Source of the DNA: Nematopogon swammerdamellus
Taxonomy: Eukaryota; Arthropoda; Insecta; Lepidoptera; Adelidae
Reading direction: 5' to 3'
Length of the DNA: 64,000 bases
NCBI GenBank assembly: GCA_946902875.1
Contig: OX336339.1
Coordinates: forward strand, 20,739,349-20,803,348
Part shown: in pieces, positions 1-12,862 of the stretch
How the letters are laid out: every line of letters starts with the position of its first letter
Numbering within the stretch: the stretch's first letter is position 1
Translations under genes and position numbers: made by a program
Notes under the pieces: generated by a model
Told to the model about the DNA's origin: nothing
Seen by the model: only the letters and a program-made list of their open reading frames with translations
Databases searched by the model: none

Positions 1-620
1 AAAATAAATACCGCATTTGCAATAGCTACAAGAATGAAGAATGATTTAATGTAATAAACATTGGTCGCGGAGTTTGCGATTGAAATATCAATTTGACCAA
101 CCGGAGGCGTATTTATTTGCAAGGTGGCTGCCCGCACAAAATGATAAATCTATCTAGCACGTGTTAGGTCAATATTATGCTCTTGTCACTTACGACCTAT
201 TCGCACTGCGTGTGCTTCGAGCGCTTTCAACTCAGCATGTATTCATAAAATAGAAAAAACTTACACAATAAAACACCGTTCGATATTTAGAGCAATTGCC
301 TAGTTGAAAAGGCTATATTAAAATGTGTAGTTACGACGCACAAAGCACGCTATTATTACGCAATCCTTGAGTGCCCTATGATAGCTCCATTTACATATGA
401 CAATCACAGCACCTTTATCATTTCAAAATGCAAGTAGGCGTTGTTAAAGAGCCGTTTGTATAAATTGTTTTGGGTATTTGTTTCCGCCTGTGTTGTCTCG
501 ATGAGGATAATTATAATTTTTAAAGAAATTATTATATTTTTCATAGATGTTGACTTATGATAGGCAGACAAAAATAAGACTGACATAATTAATAAGTATT
601 ATTGATACTTAAAAAACTCA
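1..620. other. AT-rich non-coding stretch
   Basis: No convincing coding region, RNA gene or recognisable repeat. Only a 60-codon open frame occurs on the minus strand (404-586), with nothing family-like in it. Confidence 0.6.
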
Positions 621-1045
621 GCCAAGTGCGAGTCGGGTACCTAGGTTTCCGTATCACTACGAAATATATTTGCGTGGTGATCGGTTTTTTTTTATTTATA
701 AAAAAAAATCTTTTCTTTCATTCAGTTCGGGATCCTTAGCACGAGCCCGGCTCACATTTGGCCGGTTTTAATTATATTTTGTTATTTTACTATAATCTTA
801 CAAAGTTTGACGATTGTGTATCTATTACCGTTTTTGCGATATAACAAAAACAAAAAAAACGTTGGTAAAACATGTTTCTTGTATTAGTTTTTAATGTTTT
901 TACTTTTTGTTTTATTTTTATTACTTGTTAGATTTAGCCATAATAATAATACATGTTTTGTGAAAGTTTCAACCGGCAGGTAGGACAGATGGACGGACAG
1001 ACGGCGGCGGCGTAGGCTTAGTATTAAAGGCCCATATAGAACCTT
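621..1045 (+). repeat. Degenerate copy of GCCAAGTGCGAGTCG dispersed repeat
   Basis: Starts GCCAAGTGCGAGTCGG and ends with the family's hallmark tail: 'tttcaaccgg', a GGACAGA-type run and 'cgtaggcttagta'. The middle is diverged and includes an opposed 'tttggccggttt' at about 760, so a second fragment in reverse is nested or rearranged inside. At least ten full or partial copies of this family occur in the window. No coding capacity is seen, and the autonomous partner is unknown. Confidence 0.7.
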
Positions 1046-2830
1046 AAAAATATATTATTTACGTTTTCAAACTTTTCCACAGTGTGAATTCAACTCTTGG
1101 ATAATACCAAACGTGCATTTGCTTGTAATCTCTCTATCAGAAGGTTATTTAAATTTGATCTCCAAGGTAACGTCTATCACAGAAGTATCTACAGAATCGG
1201 CCACAAGTTCAGCTTTTCAATCGCCAAACCAATCAGTTCCTACTTTGTTTTGGGCATCGTGTATTGAATGACGATTGACCACGACAATCGATTTTTATCT
1301 TGCACCGAATGTATTCAAAAGAATAGAAATGATAGTAACATACGTCATCTACTAATGCACATAATTTGCATCAATCGGCTTATAACACGCGTTTTGACAA
1401 AGTGAGTCCAAAGCTTGACAGAAGCATAATTTATTTGTATCACCTTTTATTTAACATTCCCTCTGACTATTTGTCCAGGAGGTCTAGTGGAGTCCTTTTC
1501 TTGAGACGTTTGATCACACTTATTTTTGTCCTGAGGTGTGGCGACAGGTATTTGCTTGAGATAGACGTATTTATAATTTTGTCTTTGTGCACACCATATC
1601 TAGAATGCCTTTTCATCTACTCGAAGTTTTGGCCTTCTTATAAGGCCCTTAATAAGTTCTGCCCCTTTTTGGTGTTCCGTAGACAGTGATACTGGCAAAA
1701 ACCCTTATAAATCGGTGAGGTGTCCGTCCGTCCGTCCGACTGTCTATTCTTAGCTTTAACTGATACGATTTGAAGCTCTTCCATCCATTTTAACCCTTCG
1801 CTTGCACTGATACATTCCATTCGCTGATCAGGTATCGTGTTTTGACAAGTTTTCAATCAAGCCAATCCATAATGACCGCCATTTTCGTAAGCTTTAACAT
1901 TGATCGAGACATTATCTACTGCGTCCCGACTGTTTCGCAAGATAGTGTACTTGTCTCCGAGACACGCGTCACGTTAAGTGCCGCTACTGGTGGCATTAGA
2001 AATGTTGTCCTCGAATTAGAATCGAGAATTGCATTTGAATATTTCACCTGCTTTCAATTAATTACATGCTACCGTCGTCGACCATGTTTCGACATTCGGA
2101 ACACATTTGTGATTGACCCAATTGAATGTACGTATTGAGATTTTGTGTCATAATTTTCTTTGTCGGAAATGGGTGCTACTTTGCATTGGGCTTTTTAGTT
2201 CCTTATGAAAGTACAAGGAAGCGGCTAGCATGGCTAGGATGAATGAAGTGGTAGATAACATTATACAACGGAAATAGACCTCCGTGTCTCATACCACCAA
2301 CAATCTTTATAAAGAAATAAAATTGAGAGTATAGAATTCTGGAAGATGCATGCTGGTGTCAGGTTGTGAATATTTCAGGAGCTCGCGCTCGATACAGGGG
2401 CATTAAATAAAACAGTAAATTTATAAAATGGTGACAAAGAGACCGCTTGGAATGTTAAAGTCGAGTTGATGAACACTTAAAGGTGAGTTCAACGTGGTCA
2501 CTAAACTAATACCATAGGTTAATACTAATGGTCGTGTTCCCTGAAGACCAAGAATCAGAACGATGCAAAGAATTATTATTGTTTTGTTGCAGGAAAGAGG
2601 GATACTAAGCGACATTAAGCTCGCCTACTGTGCCTAATTTGTATAAATTGGTGTTCAAAAGAATATATACATACATACTGTATGGAACAACTTTTTCTAA
2701 AAAATAATCCCAATATTTGAAATATTTGGAAATATAATAAAAATGAAATAATATGATAATGTTAATTAAAGATCACGAATCAAGACTATTTCAGAAATGT
2801 CAGTAGAGACCGAGTTGTTCAAAAGTGTGA
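1046..2830. other. Non-coding stretch, little recognisable
   Basis: The only notable sequence is a short fragment near 1675-1740 ('gttccgtagacag' followed by GTCC repeats), which may be a decayed tail of the dispersed repeat in reverse. Open frames at 1366-1689 and 1842-2138 have no family features. Confidence 0.5.
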
Positions 2831-3016
2831 CTACGTGGTGAATCTTGAATGAGAATGAAGTAGCTCAGGAATTAGACCTGTATTGGCTCTAGGATCTCTG
2901 GCAGCGCCGGAGAGCGAGTTGTACGTGGCTGGAGCTAGGTAGGAGCTGCCGAAACCGCTGAAGTCTCCGAAGCTGTACTGGGCCGTCGCCGCCACCACAC
3001 ACGCACACAACACCAG
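2831..3016 (-). CDS. Exon of small secreted, cuticle-like protein (partial)
   Basis: On the minus strand a good 3' splice site (pyrimidine-rich, 'cttgtccacag', AG at 3018-3017) opens directly in frame into LVLCACVVAATAQ, a textbook signal-peptide core with a cleavage-like ATAQ. It continues with Gly/Ser/Tyr-rich YSFGDFSGFGSSYLAPATY and a short RDPRANTG. In my knowledge of lepidopteran cuticular and other secreted genes, a tiny first exon (Met-Lys plus a few residues, phase 0) precedes exactly this kind of exon. Frame stop at 2831-2833. A possible weak donor (CAG/GTCTAA) follows RDPRANT, so the last 18 codons may be intron. Neither the first nor a later exon could be placed. Alternative: a decayed tandem paralogue. 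Confidence 0.5.
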   Translation of the reverse strand: MVLCACVVAATAQYSFGDFSGFGSSYLAPATYNSLSGAARDPRANTGLIPELLHSHSRFTT

Positions 3017-4227
3017 CTGTGGACAAGGGAATTTTTAAATATAAGGCCTGGTGTGTAAGTGACTTCAGGGAGTGATTGAAATGGCTTTTAGTGCATAAGA
3101 GGAAAATTAAGTAGGTACTTATCAACAGTAGCTGTTGAGGTTAAAGAAAGTATTTATAACATTCAGAATAAGAAAACCATCGATGTTGATAAGAAATCAT
3201 TGTTTAGAATTTAGATATCTGAAAGAATTAATGTAGAAAATATAAATAAATGGGTATAAATGATCGAAAATCATAACATCCTACAAGAAAAATCAACGAC
3301 CGTGCTTTACAAAAGGTTGATCAAGTTTGCGGTTGATTGTGATTGTCAGCTTTCAAGTTATGTAGTACTTATAAGCATTTAAAAATAATTACCATTGTGA
3401 CTATCTCAAAATAATGGGCACTTTCCCGTCATCGGGTCATTTAGATGAAAGGTTTATGGGGAATGCGTAATTTTTTAATATGTTAATTATTTTAAGATAG
3501 TCACATAATGTAAATTATTTATAAATGCTTATAACTCCTAAACTACTGTAGTACTTATGAATATATTACATTTATTGCGTTCTCGTTTCTCTAGTAACTC
3601 CATATTCCATTCTAGCCTTCATAAAGCTGTGATGCAACTAATATTCACTTTTTCCCTCAAACACAGCATGTCACCAGATATTGTCATAACAATTTGAAAC
3701 TGCTTCTGGGAAACTACGATAGTTAATAAAGTGATATCTAGAGTGGGTGCTCCATATGATCATGGTAAGTGAGCAGGAACATTGCACTTATAACAAGAAA
3801 TACCTGAAATCGCTGGATAGGTATTTCTGTTTGACAGCAAGCACCTCGAGTGCAGGAAGAGGAGGATGCCAATTAATATCAAACTTGACATCTCGGATCT
3901 AAAGTTACTCCCCCAACATACTATATATTCCAATAAATCTACTTATTTAATACTTGTACATCCGGTCTGTTTGAAGAGGATGCCAATTTTGATAATGGAC
4001 CCAGGAGTAAGCGCGAGCCGCTGCAGATGTTTGGAGAATTCGGCGAGTGCTGGCCAAATTTAATTAATTGCTCGGTAAGAGCAGCAAATAATTTAGTTTG
4101 CGATGATAATGGAAATTAATGCTGTCTAGTGTTTGTGGAAAGCTTCTGGGCTTTGCTTCAATCGCATCGCGAATAATTACTGATATGTATTGAATTATTT
4201 ACAAAATAATGTTACATACATATATAC
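3017..4227. other. Non-coding; upstream side of the secreted exon
   Basis: This would be intron or 5' flank of the minus-strand exon at 2831-3016. No ATG-plus-donor first exon could be identified with confidence, and no repeat family was recognised. Confidence 0.4.
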
Positions 4228-4499
4228 CTCACGCTGTATCCCGACAATCAGGGTAAGCATAGTAATCGGAGTTGTGCTGCAGGTACTCTTATAAATTACA
4301 GCACACCACGTTTAGCAAAGTATTCGGACCAGATGACTATCAAGCAGCAAGTAATGTACGAAGACCATTCCAAGGTGAGAGGTGGCTAGCCCATCGCCCT
4401 TTAGCACGACACCTTGTCCTTATCCCTTAGTCGCCTTTTACGACATGCATGGTTATAGATGCAGTGGGGTTATTCTTTTAGTACCGGCCCCACACGGTT
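4228..4499 (-). repeat. ~330-bp dispersed repeat 'ATGTCGTAAAAGGCGACTAA' family
   Basis: Minus-strand copy. It reads from 'accgtgtggggccggtact' at the high-coordinate end, through 'cgtaaaaggcgactaaggg', to a 'tgtcgggatacagcgtgagg' end followed by a TATG-type tail. Six copies are present: 4228-4499, 12863-13138, 15915-16030, 18561-18897, 31585-31910 and 58275-58368. Shared ends, a simple-repeat tail and frequent truncation look like a retroposon (SINE or LINE 3' end). I see no clear Pol III boxes. Confidence 0.75.
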
Positions 4500-6160
4500 G
4501 TTATAACTTTTTTATCGATTTCATTCGAAGGATCATTCAGAAATTGGAGATGCGTGTCAACATTAGATACATTTTGTTTCGCATCTTATTGCAAAATTAA
4601 TACAGAAAATCTCATACACAACTTCCGCTGCACGATATGTAGCGTGATGATTTCATGTTTTTATCTCAATTACTTTTAATGAGACGACGCAAGGTCCGTG
4701 TCGAATTTGCCCTTCTTCTCATTTAAATGATTGAAAATAACCCAAATATCTTGTAATTAAGACCTCTCTGCCTGCTTGAGTTCCTATGACCTTAGATCAA
4801 ATTAGACGTTTACGCATAACTGCTTCTAGTGCGGTTAAAGCCTGGGCACTAAATTACCGACTGGCGCAATGACACACTTCAGTTACACGATCTACTCCAA
4901 GCGCAATATTACTGGCGTGTCACTAACGAATGTAATCGACTCCCTAGTTGTAAGGTGAGGGCGTAGTCGTTGTCGAAACTGTCGAAATGCTGTAAATAAA
5001 ATATTTGATCGATTTAAATAACTCAGGACAAATTCCGTAAGTGTTGAGACAGAAACGCTGAATGAATATGAACTAAAGTTAATTTGCAATTCAAACAAGC
5101 CTACAAACACAGTTGCAGTTGAAGCACGTATATATGTATATTCTAAAGAAGGTAGTTAAGAAAACAATTCCGATCGTAAGGAGTACCGTGTGAAAATTGC
5201 AATGGAAATGGAAAGTAGCTTAATTGAAGAAAATGTCTTAGCTGCGATGAGCGAGTTTTCTTCAAAACCGGATTGGCAAGTGAGGAGAGATTCAGCTGAT
5301 GGAAGAGATGCTGTAGAATGTTGGCGCATGTATAGCGGAATGACGTTGATATATTAACAGAATCATCGGAACACATAATTTATTACCGGTATGTTTATAT
5401 CAACAATATTATGCACCAAAGACACAATATATGCTGTGATGTGTTATGATGATACATTTTACTGCTAGTGAAATCTTTTAGCATTCATTAAAATATTTAT
5501 TTTACTCTACTTTCAACACAGCTCGCTTTCTTTATAACCGTCTATTTTGACGTAACTATAACGAAAGTGTTTTAAACACTTTTTTTTCGACAATTGACAT
5601 AATTATAAGTAAGTCGAAACTGTGAGTAGTCAACATCGTTTTCAAACACGGAGAGGGTCCCATTGATCGAACACTCAAAAGCTTTTGACTTACCAAATTA
5701 CTGCCCCGATCGGTCTAAAAATTGCTCTTACAGGCAAGAAAACTTCAATCGTATGAGTTCGTGATGAATGTATACACGTTAGTGCATACATACAAACTCG
5801 AACTCCGTGAACTTGCACGCTGCGACCTCGCAAGGCTCCGGCGTCCGCCAAGGTTCGGTCCGCGCACCGAGTGTGTTCCATTCATGCGTAGCACACACAC
5901 GTGTACTACGTCCAACATACCGGTTCAAATTTATTGAATCGGGAAGAGAATCGACCACTTCGCTTGCGATTAAATCCGACAGCGGTAGCAGATACGAGAA
6001 CCGGTTGTCGTACCCTGAGGCGAATACAAGTAGTGTGCAGTAGTGGGGTTGGACGACAGGGTTGGATATGCTGAAATGTGGTTCTATCGTTACTGCAAAA
6101 CAAAATACGTGGTAAATTGAAATTATATTACGAATCCAAAATTATTTGCGTCTTATGTAG
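4500..6160. other. Non-coding; GC-richer patch 5800-6050
   Basis: No assignable gene. The 5800-6050 patch is GC-richer with open frames on both strands, the composition expected of an exon or promoter, but no motif or splice structure supports a gene. Confidence 0.4.
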
Positions 6161-9118
6161 TTCTTTTTTTTTTTTTTATTTAGTTTATTTTTAGGGCTTT
6201 TAACAATAATTTGTTAATATCAGCCCCATAGTACTCATCTTCTCCATCCCTTAGGGCCCAGAGTCCCTAAGAGATAGAGAACGCTCCACAAAGTTCAACC
6301 AATCACTAAATCCTATTCTTGTTAGTAAGGTATTGTAAACCTTTTATATAATGGTGTACAGTAAAGTATATTTTAATTTTATTTAATTTCATAATTAGGT
6401 ACGTATAAATTTAAGGGCGCCTAAAATTTTTAAGAAATTCATTTTGTCAGTTCATTCTACAATATTGGTTGATCTCATTTATATAATTCGTATAATATAA
6501 ATTAAGATAATTATTATAAAAGCGCTATGTTGACAGGATATATAATGTGAATTAATTATTATGATAAATTAAAGAGCGAAATTGAGCCATCATTCTTTTA
6601 ATTTAACGCCCAACACGAAAGTTATCAACTTTTTATTACTAGCATACGTCTTTGCCGATTTATACAATAAATAATGCTACAGCGCATTTTATTTGCATAC
6701 ATATAATATTATTACGATGGAAACTACCTCAGTTATTTTAGTTCATTAACCCGGTTTACGAGTACATACTTCCTGTGTTTTTATCGTAAACTTTAAGGTT
6801 TCCCCTTTTTTTAATGGAAAACGTATTTTTTTTATAATTTACTACTTAATATTTAACAGACAAAAAAAAAGAAAAAATTTGAAATCTTTAAATCTGTTTG
6901 AACAATCTTACTAGTAGAGAATCTTCTAAGCAACATTTCTGGATCGCGAGTAGCGCAACAAATACCAGAAACGGTGTTATCGAAATATATGGGCTTGTCT
7001 TAGAATCTAATCTAATTTATTCAGGATCAGTCGGCTATCGGCTCGATCCTGCCGGCTTATTGAATAACAATGTGCAGCGGTTTGCAACTTGCAGTGTATT
7101 ACGCAATAACGCTGCAACACTGCATGTAAAGCTGACAATGTATCGGTGCGGTTAAAGTATGAAATTTTCTGGTTTCAATAAATGGTGTTAATGCGTTACG
7201 GTTGGTCGACTGCGTTTAGAGCAAAGAGCTGGATAACTGTAGATCCCTTAATATCAGCCTTTTCCTTGTCCGGCTCTTAAGTTTTAAAGAAAAGAAAATT
7301 CATATTGAAATATTTATTACTTTCAGTTCAGTTGCTGTTTAGTCAGCGTTGTCGCAAAGTTTCCATTATCATTCCAAGACTTTAGCCCACAAAGCCCACT
7401 TCAACTCTGCGTAATATGTGTAGCAGCCTTTTGACACTTATCATCAACCTTTGATATTCCACTGCTGGATTCAAACCACCTTTTCCATGGTGAAGGTTAT
7501 ACACACCCACGGTGAGAAACAGACAAGAGAATGGTATACACAAGACAATTTCCTATGTGGAAGATATCTTATCGAAATCACATAATCCGCTGTGATCGAA
7601 TGTTCATCGGTACATCGGGTTTTGAACACTTAAACCTCAGAAGTTGGCTGGACAATATTGGTCAGATGAGAAATGAACTGTAAGTCAATTATGCTTAATG
7701 CTCTTCAAACGTGTTCATTTCGGCTGCTCATGAGGTTCCGAAACTATCCCCGATGTGTGTAATGGGCTTTATTCGCGCTTCATACTTCACAGGCCTCGTT
7801 GTGGACGCAGTCGTAACTCTCGGACACTTGATGCGGTTACACGTTTCATTAGACACGACACGCGTTGGAATGTGAGAGAGACGTGCTCGGATGTGGACAC
7901 ACTGATTTACTTGACACGCATTAACGCGGAGGACTGATTCGCTGCAACCTTGCGTTTCTTTGCATTGGATATTTTAGGTCAATGTTGAAGCAGCAACAGG
8001 TGGCTCTGAAGAAGCTGGCTGTTGTTCTAATGAATCTCGAGAAATTAGTCAAATTTCTTTATTACACCAACTCTGTTCTGATAAAGTTTGAAAATAATTA
8101 AAAGGTTTGTTTATTGATAGTATTCAAAGAAACTCTAAGAAGAATTCCAAAACGAAAACGCAGCTGGCAGTCTGAGAGTTTTCCGAATAACCACGATCGG
8201 AGTGCGCGCGCCAAGAACAAACACAAAACAAGAAAGAAAACCTTACCTAGCTACCTATACCAATCATTTTTCAAGTTACACGCTTACCGATCCGACCGAA
8301 GACCGATCCAGCCAGGCAGGACGCAGCTGCGGAAGGTGGGGAAGGGTCGGTAAGTCAAACCTCACAAACCCGTGCAAGACCTATACCTACCTATCTAATA
8401 CAGTCCACTTTTCTTTCCGAGTCCTCAACAAATATAATATGGGCAAAAGGTAAATTTTTAAAACAGAATACCTTTGGGGTATGACAACTGCTAGGTGAGT
8501 GGCGGAAAGAAATATTATAAATATTATGATATGACAGATGTACGGGAATACAAAAGATAGATAAACTTAATGTTTAGATCAGATCATTTGGATACAGAAT
8601 CGATTGTCACAAGCGCAACCAAAATCAAATGGTAATTGTTAAGAGTCATCAACATTTTAATTGGTAAGCATAACATTTGAAGGTAAATACAATTTGACAA
8701 CGTACCAATTTACATACAGGTGCCTATGCTTTTGTCCCGACAAATCATGAATGAAGACGAAGAAGAATGTATCGTCCGATTTGTCATCTCAAGCATTTTA
8801 AGAGTTGAACAAGTAAAAGCAACGCTTCGACCTACAAGTGCCCACACACCACAACACAACGTGAATTTAGCGTGAGTGAGCATATGCGAGATGTGGTAAC
8901 AGTGTTCCTTCCTGCGCCGGCGCACGTTACATCAACCACTCGAGTTATCTTCGTTTTGTTGGAGCGGCTCTTGCAATTACAGATAACGTACTAATTGCGA
9001 ATCCGGCGCTGAGTTTGCAATTACAATAAAAGAATTCAAAGTTTTGAAAGGGGCACGCACATAAAGTCATAAATGGATATGCCAGAGTTATAGAGCTTAA
9101 GTCTTCTATTTTTTAACC
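6161..9118. other. Non-coding stretch
   Basis: A poly-T run at ~6168 followed by 'agggcttttaacaataattt' may be a LINE 3' end in reverse. A Lys/Arg-rich open frame (8114-8453) sits in a GC-richer patch without family features. Nothing else is recognised. Confidence 0.4.
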
Positions 9119-9450
9119 CCTGACGAAAAAGGGGGGGGGGGGGGGGGGTTTATAAGTTTAACGTGTGTGTGTACGTGTGTATGGGTGTGTCTGTCTGTGG
9201 CATCGTAGCTCCCAAACGAATGGGCCGATTTGCATGCGGGTTTTTTATTGGAAAGCTGGTTAAATCGGGATGGTTGTTAGCTAGGTTTGTAATCAAATAA
9301 TCAAGTAATTAAGTATGTATTAAAAAAATAATTATCTTGAAAAGTGGACCAATTTGAATGCGTTTTTTTTAAACCTTGAAATAAAAGTTAAATTACAAAT
9401 TAAAAAAACCCCGACCCTTAAAAAGGCTACTAACTTTATTTTCTAACTTT
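9119..9450 (+). repeat. Dispersed repeat with poly-G and CCCCGACCCTTAAA end
   Basis: Runs from 'cccctgacgaaaaa', through about 20 G's and a GTGT-rich segment, to 'gttaaattacaaatt' and 'ccccgacccttaa'. It matches the reverse complement of 25521-25830 and part of 48877-49170. The poly-G length may be unreliable in assembly. Confidence 0.65.
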
Positions 9451-9494
9451 TATTTTTATTGTCAAAATATTTACATATTTAAATACTCCAGTTC

Positions 9495-9640
9495 AGTGTA
9501 GCCAGTACGGATTAAATGGGAAAACACTGACGAGGCACTAGGTCACTAAGGTGTGATGTGCTGCTGACATCACGAGCGTAGGTGTGCGTTGTTAGGTGAC
9601 AAGTACATAACCTTTATGGGATTTTTAATTAGTGTGGTTT
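9495..9640 (+). repeat. Degenerate tail of tRNA/5S-type SINE
   Basis: 'gttcagtgtagccagtacg', 'aacactgac', 'ggcactaggt', 'gctgacatcac' and 'aggtgaca' follow the same order as the 3' body of the SINE at 58369-58790, but are strongly diverged and lack the head. Confidence 0.5.
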
Positions 9641-11037
9641 TTAAACATTATTAAAAGTTTTACGGCTTTACTCACGGCCGTTCTCCGAGCTATGTGGCTT
9701 GACGTTACGGGCTAAACATGTCAAGTTGCATAAAAAACAATTTTTTTTTATATCGTTTTAAAAGGACGCATTTTCTTTAAATTTTTCACTCATACGCGAT
9801 ACAAATACAAAATTACAGATATGTATGTCTACTTCTGTAACGTTTGTGAACTCGCGTATCTTTATCAACACGCCACGCGTGTTGCGTACGAGCCCGTCCG
9901 GCGCAAATTGTGTGCACTTGTAGATTACTTTTGGGGACGATGCGAACTGTACGCATTGTCTGATAATCAGTTCTAGCCTTTTGAATATTTTGCAACCGAC
10001 CAATTACATTTGCCGAGAGCGGCTCTGTTTAGTTATTGTTAGTAATCGTGCTAAAAAGGCTTATGCATTTTTGCCTCGCCCTATTATAACGTCTTTCGTA
10101 AGTGTAGAGATTAGCTCAAGTGTAAAGAATATATTAATTAAAATGGCATTTTGATGACTGGTTAATATAAAGTCGGTTGGATCTTTCTAAACGGTACACG
10201 CTTAGCTGACACTGGCCTGTGTGTAAGTCTTACGGATTTGCCGTTGCCGGGTAGATGTTAATTTGAATATAGACGTAATAAGTAATTTAAATGCGACAAT
10301 TTCGTTCAATTAATTAATTTAAAATAAAAATAAAATAAAAATGATTTTTGAAAAATCAGCAACTGCTATGCTACATGGCCTTCACTTTATTTATTAGGAT
10401 TTTATTTAAGATAGTATAATAATTGTATATTGTAAGAGATCATTAAAATTACTAAATATATTTTAATTTTTATTTGATTTTGATATTCATTAAACCGTAA
10501 GACCGTTCTAAACCAATTACTTTGTAACCATGTAAAATCTAACCAAAATACTTACTCGAAAAGCTATAAAATATAGTGAACATTAATCTGTTGTAAAACT
10601 GAAGCAGTTTATGTCCACATGATTGAAAATTAAGTAAAGCATAGTGGGAACGAGCGAGGTTAAGAATAACAAGAGTTACGAGCCATATTGTTAGTTGCCA
10701 CCCGCTGGGACTCGCTTGTCCTGTATTTGTTGTACAATTATTGCAACATACTACATTCCTGTGTCCTGCCCTTCGTACACCTTTCGTATAGTTTACCATT
10801 TATTATCAATAAGTATTGCAAAAAATACAGTTTTTTTCCAAAAAATATTTGTTACAAAAATAATTTAGATCTTTCCGACATCACGTAGGCACTGTCACAA
10901 ATATCAGGTTTAAATATTATATTATTTTTTGCAATAATTGTTTATCTTCCACTAGTTATCAAAATACTAATAAATAAAATAAACATTCCAGATGGGTGCT
11001 CACACACACACAATCTGTTGTTTAATAAGAAGTTGTA
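9641..11037. other. Non-coding stretch
   Basis: AT-rich. Short open frames at 9758-10003 and 10539-10799 on the minus strand show no domain or splice features. Confidence 0.5.
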
Positions 11038-11278
11038 TCTTCCCTTGTCCCTTATTAGATGGTAGGCTCAAATCGTAGCCGACTTTGTTGGTACCACCGT
11101 ACTGGATGTAATATCGAACCAGCCTCGGCTGCTGTGTTCTCCTCTCCTCTTGTCTAATATACAGCAATCGAAAAAGGAAGTCTCCGATTTGGCACTCGGA
11201 GATGATATTGGCTGGTTGGAGCATGTTCTTTGGTCCCCCTGACTCAGCCACCCATACCTAAATGCAAAAAAAAATTAT
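11038..11278 (+). mobile_element. tRNA-headed SINE, 5'-truncated copy
   Basis: Body and tail of the same SINE found whole at 46803-47210. Contains 'agatggtaggctcaaat', 'ggtaccaccgtactggatgt', 'aagtctccgatttggcac' and 'atattggctggttggagcat', and ends 'cccatacctaaatgc' plus A9. The tRNA-like head is missing. Confidence 0.75.
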
Positions 11279-11677
11279 GATAATGTGCGTGCATAGTATG
11301 TAGGCGGACTAATGCAAATAGCGCGTGGTGCGTGTGCCTAGAAGCATAAACCGCCATATTCCGTAGCCTCATAGTAGCCTAGTAGTAGTACCTAGGTACG
11401 CAGGTAGTCCGTCGTGCGACTGGAATGCGACTTGCGGTAGGTACCTAGCTAGTTACGGTGACAAGGCTGACCAGGACTTGTCGCCGATTTGTATGCACTA
11501 GATCTGTTGCTATGGGTGTCTTAATATGCATACGATTATATATATATACATAATATGTACATAAGTAAACAATGTTCGTGGTATCATCAGTAGGAACAAA
11601 TGTTTTTTTTTTCTGAATTCAGCACGAATAAAAGAATTCACTTAAAATAATTCAATTCAAGTAGTGACTCTGCAGTG

Positions 11678-11899
11678 CCAAGTGCGAGTCGAACTCGCGC
11701 ACCAAAGTTTATGTACCCCTTAATTTTTCACTTTTTATAATTTTTTTGTTCTATCCGCCATAATAACAAATATTCTGTGAAAAATTCAACCGGCTAGCTT
11801 TTACGGTTCAAAAGATACAGCCCTAGGACGGACAGAAGGACGCGGCGCGGTGGCGTATAGGCTTAGTAATAGGCTTCCGTACTGGTACGGAAACCTAAA
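11678..11899 (+). repeat. GCCAAGTGCGAGTCG dispersed repeat, internally deleted
   Basis: Starts GCCAAGTGCGAGTCGAACTC and keeps the 'tccgccataataaca', 'ttcaaccggct', 'acggttcaaaagatacagcc' and 'cttagtaataggcttccgta' blocks. It lacks the ~180-bp 'atgtcatggt' section present at 21445-21835. Preceded by AT-rich DNA. Confidence 0.8.
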
Positions 11900-12009
11900 A
11901 ACTATGGTTCACTTTTTATATATATATACAAAGGTAAAAAATAAGGTAAAGGTAAAATAGAGAAGTTGACAATTTTGTTTGGCGAATTTTATAAAATAAT
12001 ATAATTCTA

Positions 12010-12330
12010 ATCAATCAGTCAGTCAGTCAGTCAGTCAGCGTGTAAGCGTCCACTGCTGGGCATAGCCTCTCCAATTTTCCTCCAGTCCTCCCGGCCTTCA
12101 GCGGTACGGAACCACTGCTTTCCGCCGACGTACTTGATATCGTCGTCCCACCTGGCGGGTGGTCTTCCCACACTCCGTTTTCCTGTCCACGGCCGCCAGT
12201 GTAGGACACGGTTACTCCAACGGTCGTCGACTCTTCGGCTGACGTGCCCAGCCCATTGCCACTTGAGCTTAGCCACCCGGTATCCAATATCGACTACTTT
12301 GGTGCGTCGGCGGATTGCCTCTGAATAACA
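12010..12330 (-). pseudogene. LINE 3' end, RTE-like reverse transcriptase C-terminus
   Basis: Minus-strand reading gives AKLKWQWAGHVSRR, then RSVGRPPARWDDD and QWFRTAEGREDWR. This is the WAGH/GRPxxRW signature that closes RTE-type retrotransposon polyproteins. It ends at a (GACT)n tail (12013-12040 on plus as CAGT repeats). Homology starts near 12330; the rest of the long open frame upstream is unrelated. A 5'-truncated dead insertion. Confidence 0.85.
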
Positions 12331-12616
12331 TTCAATAACCCCGAGCAATAAAAAATTTACACGAACAACCTTTAGATCATTTAAACATAAGTACCTATCT
12401 ACAAATAGTTTCGTAAAGTTTCTAACCAATAGATGCAATATGAATAGTGTTACTTGTATACATTCCGTAACTCTCGCTTTCATTATGTAACATAATCCAA
12501 TTTTAATAGACGGAGCAGTTGCATTAAAAATGCCTAATGTAGGTAGGTAACTATAACTAAGTCACATTAAATAAAATTACTTGACAGAAAGTGATCTTAC
12601 AAACTTAAACTACTTA

Positions 12617-12761
12617 GGCCCACTTGCACCAACACGAGTTTAGAGTTAAGTAGCGAGTTATGGATTTAAACGCGGTTTAAACGCGGTTCCCACATACAAC
12701 GGGTGCTAGCTTAACGAGTTAAACTGGTTTATAGTTAAATTCGTGTTGGTGCAAGTGGGCC
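12617..12761. mobile_element. Harbinger-like MITE, 145 bp
   Basis: Near-perfect terminal inverted repeats begin GGCCCACTTGCACCAACACG, with its complement ending at 12761. Both ends are flanked by TTA (12614-12616 and 12762-12764). A TTA/TWA target duplication and GG-starting TIRs fit non-autonomous PIF/Harbinger elements. The internal part is AAC/GTT-rich and non-coding. Confidence 0.75.
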
Positions 12762-12862
12762 TTAGATACTTAAGAAATAAAAATTTACTAAACGAAAATA
12801 TAAAATAAAACTAAAAAAATTATAATCAAAACATATATATATATATAAATAAATAAAAACTC

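Noticed and set aside
9131..9150. Poly-G tract as a functional quadruplex element (also 14130-14143)
   Set aside because: Homopolymer G runs inside degenerate repeats. Length is error-prone and no regulatory context is visible.
12134..12328. Plus-strand ORF at 12134-12328 and minus alternative 12027-12287
   Set aside because: Shadows of the minus-strand LINE frame with the WAGH/GRPxxRW signature.
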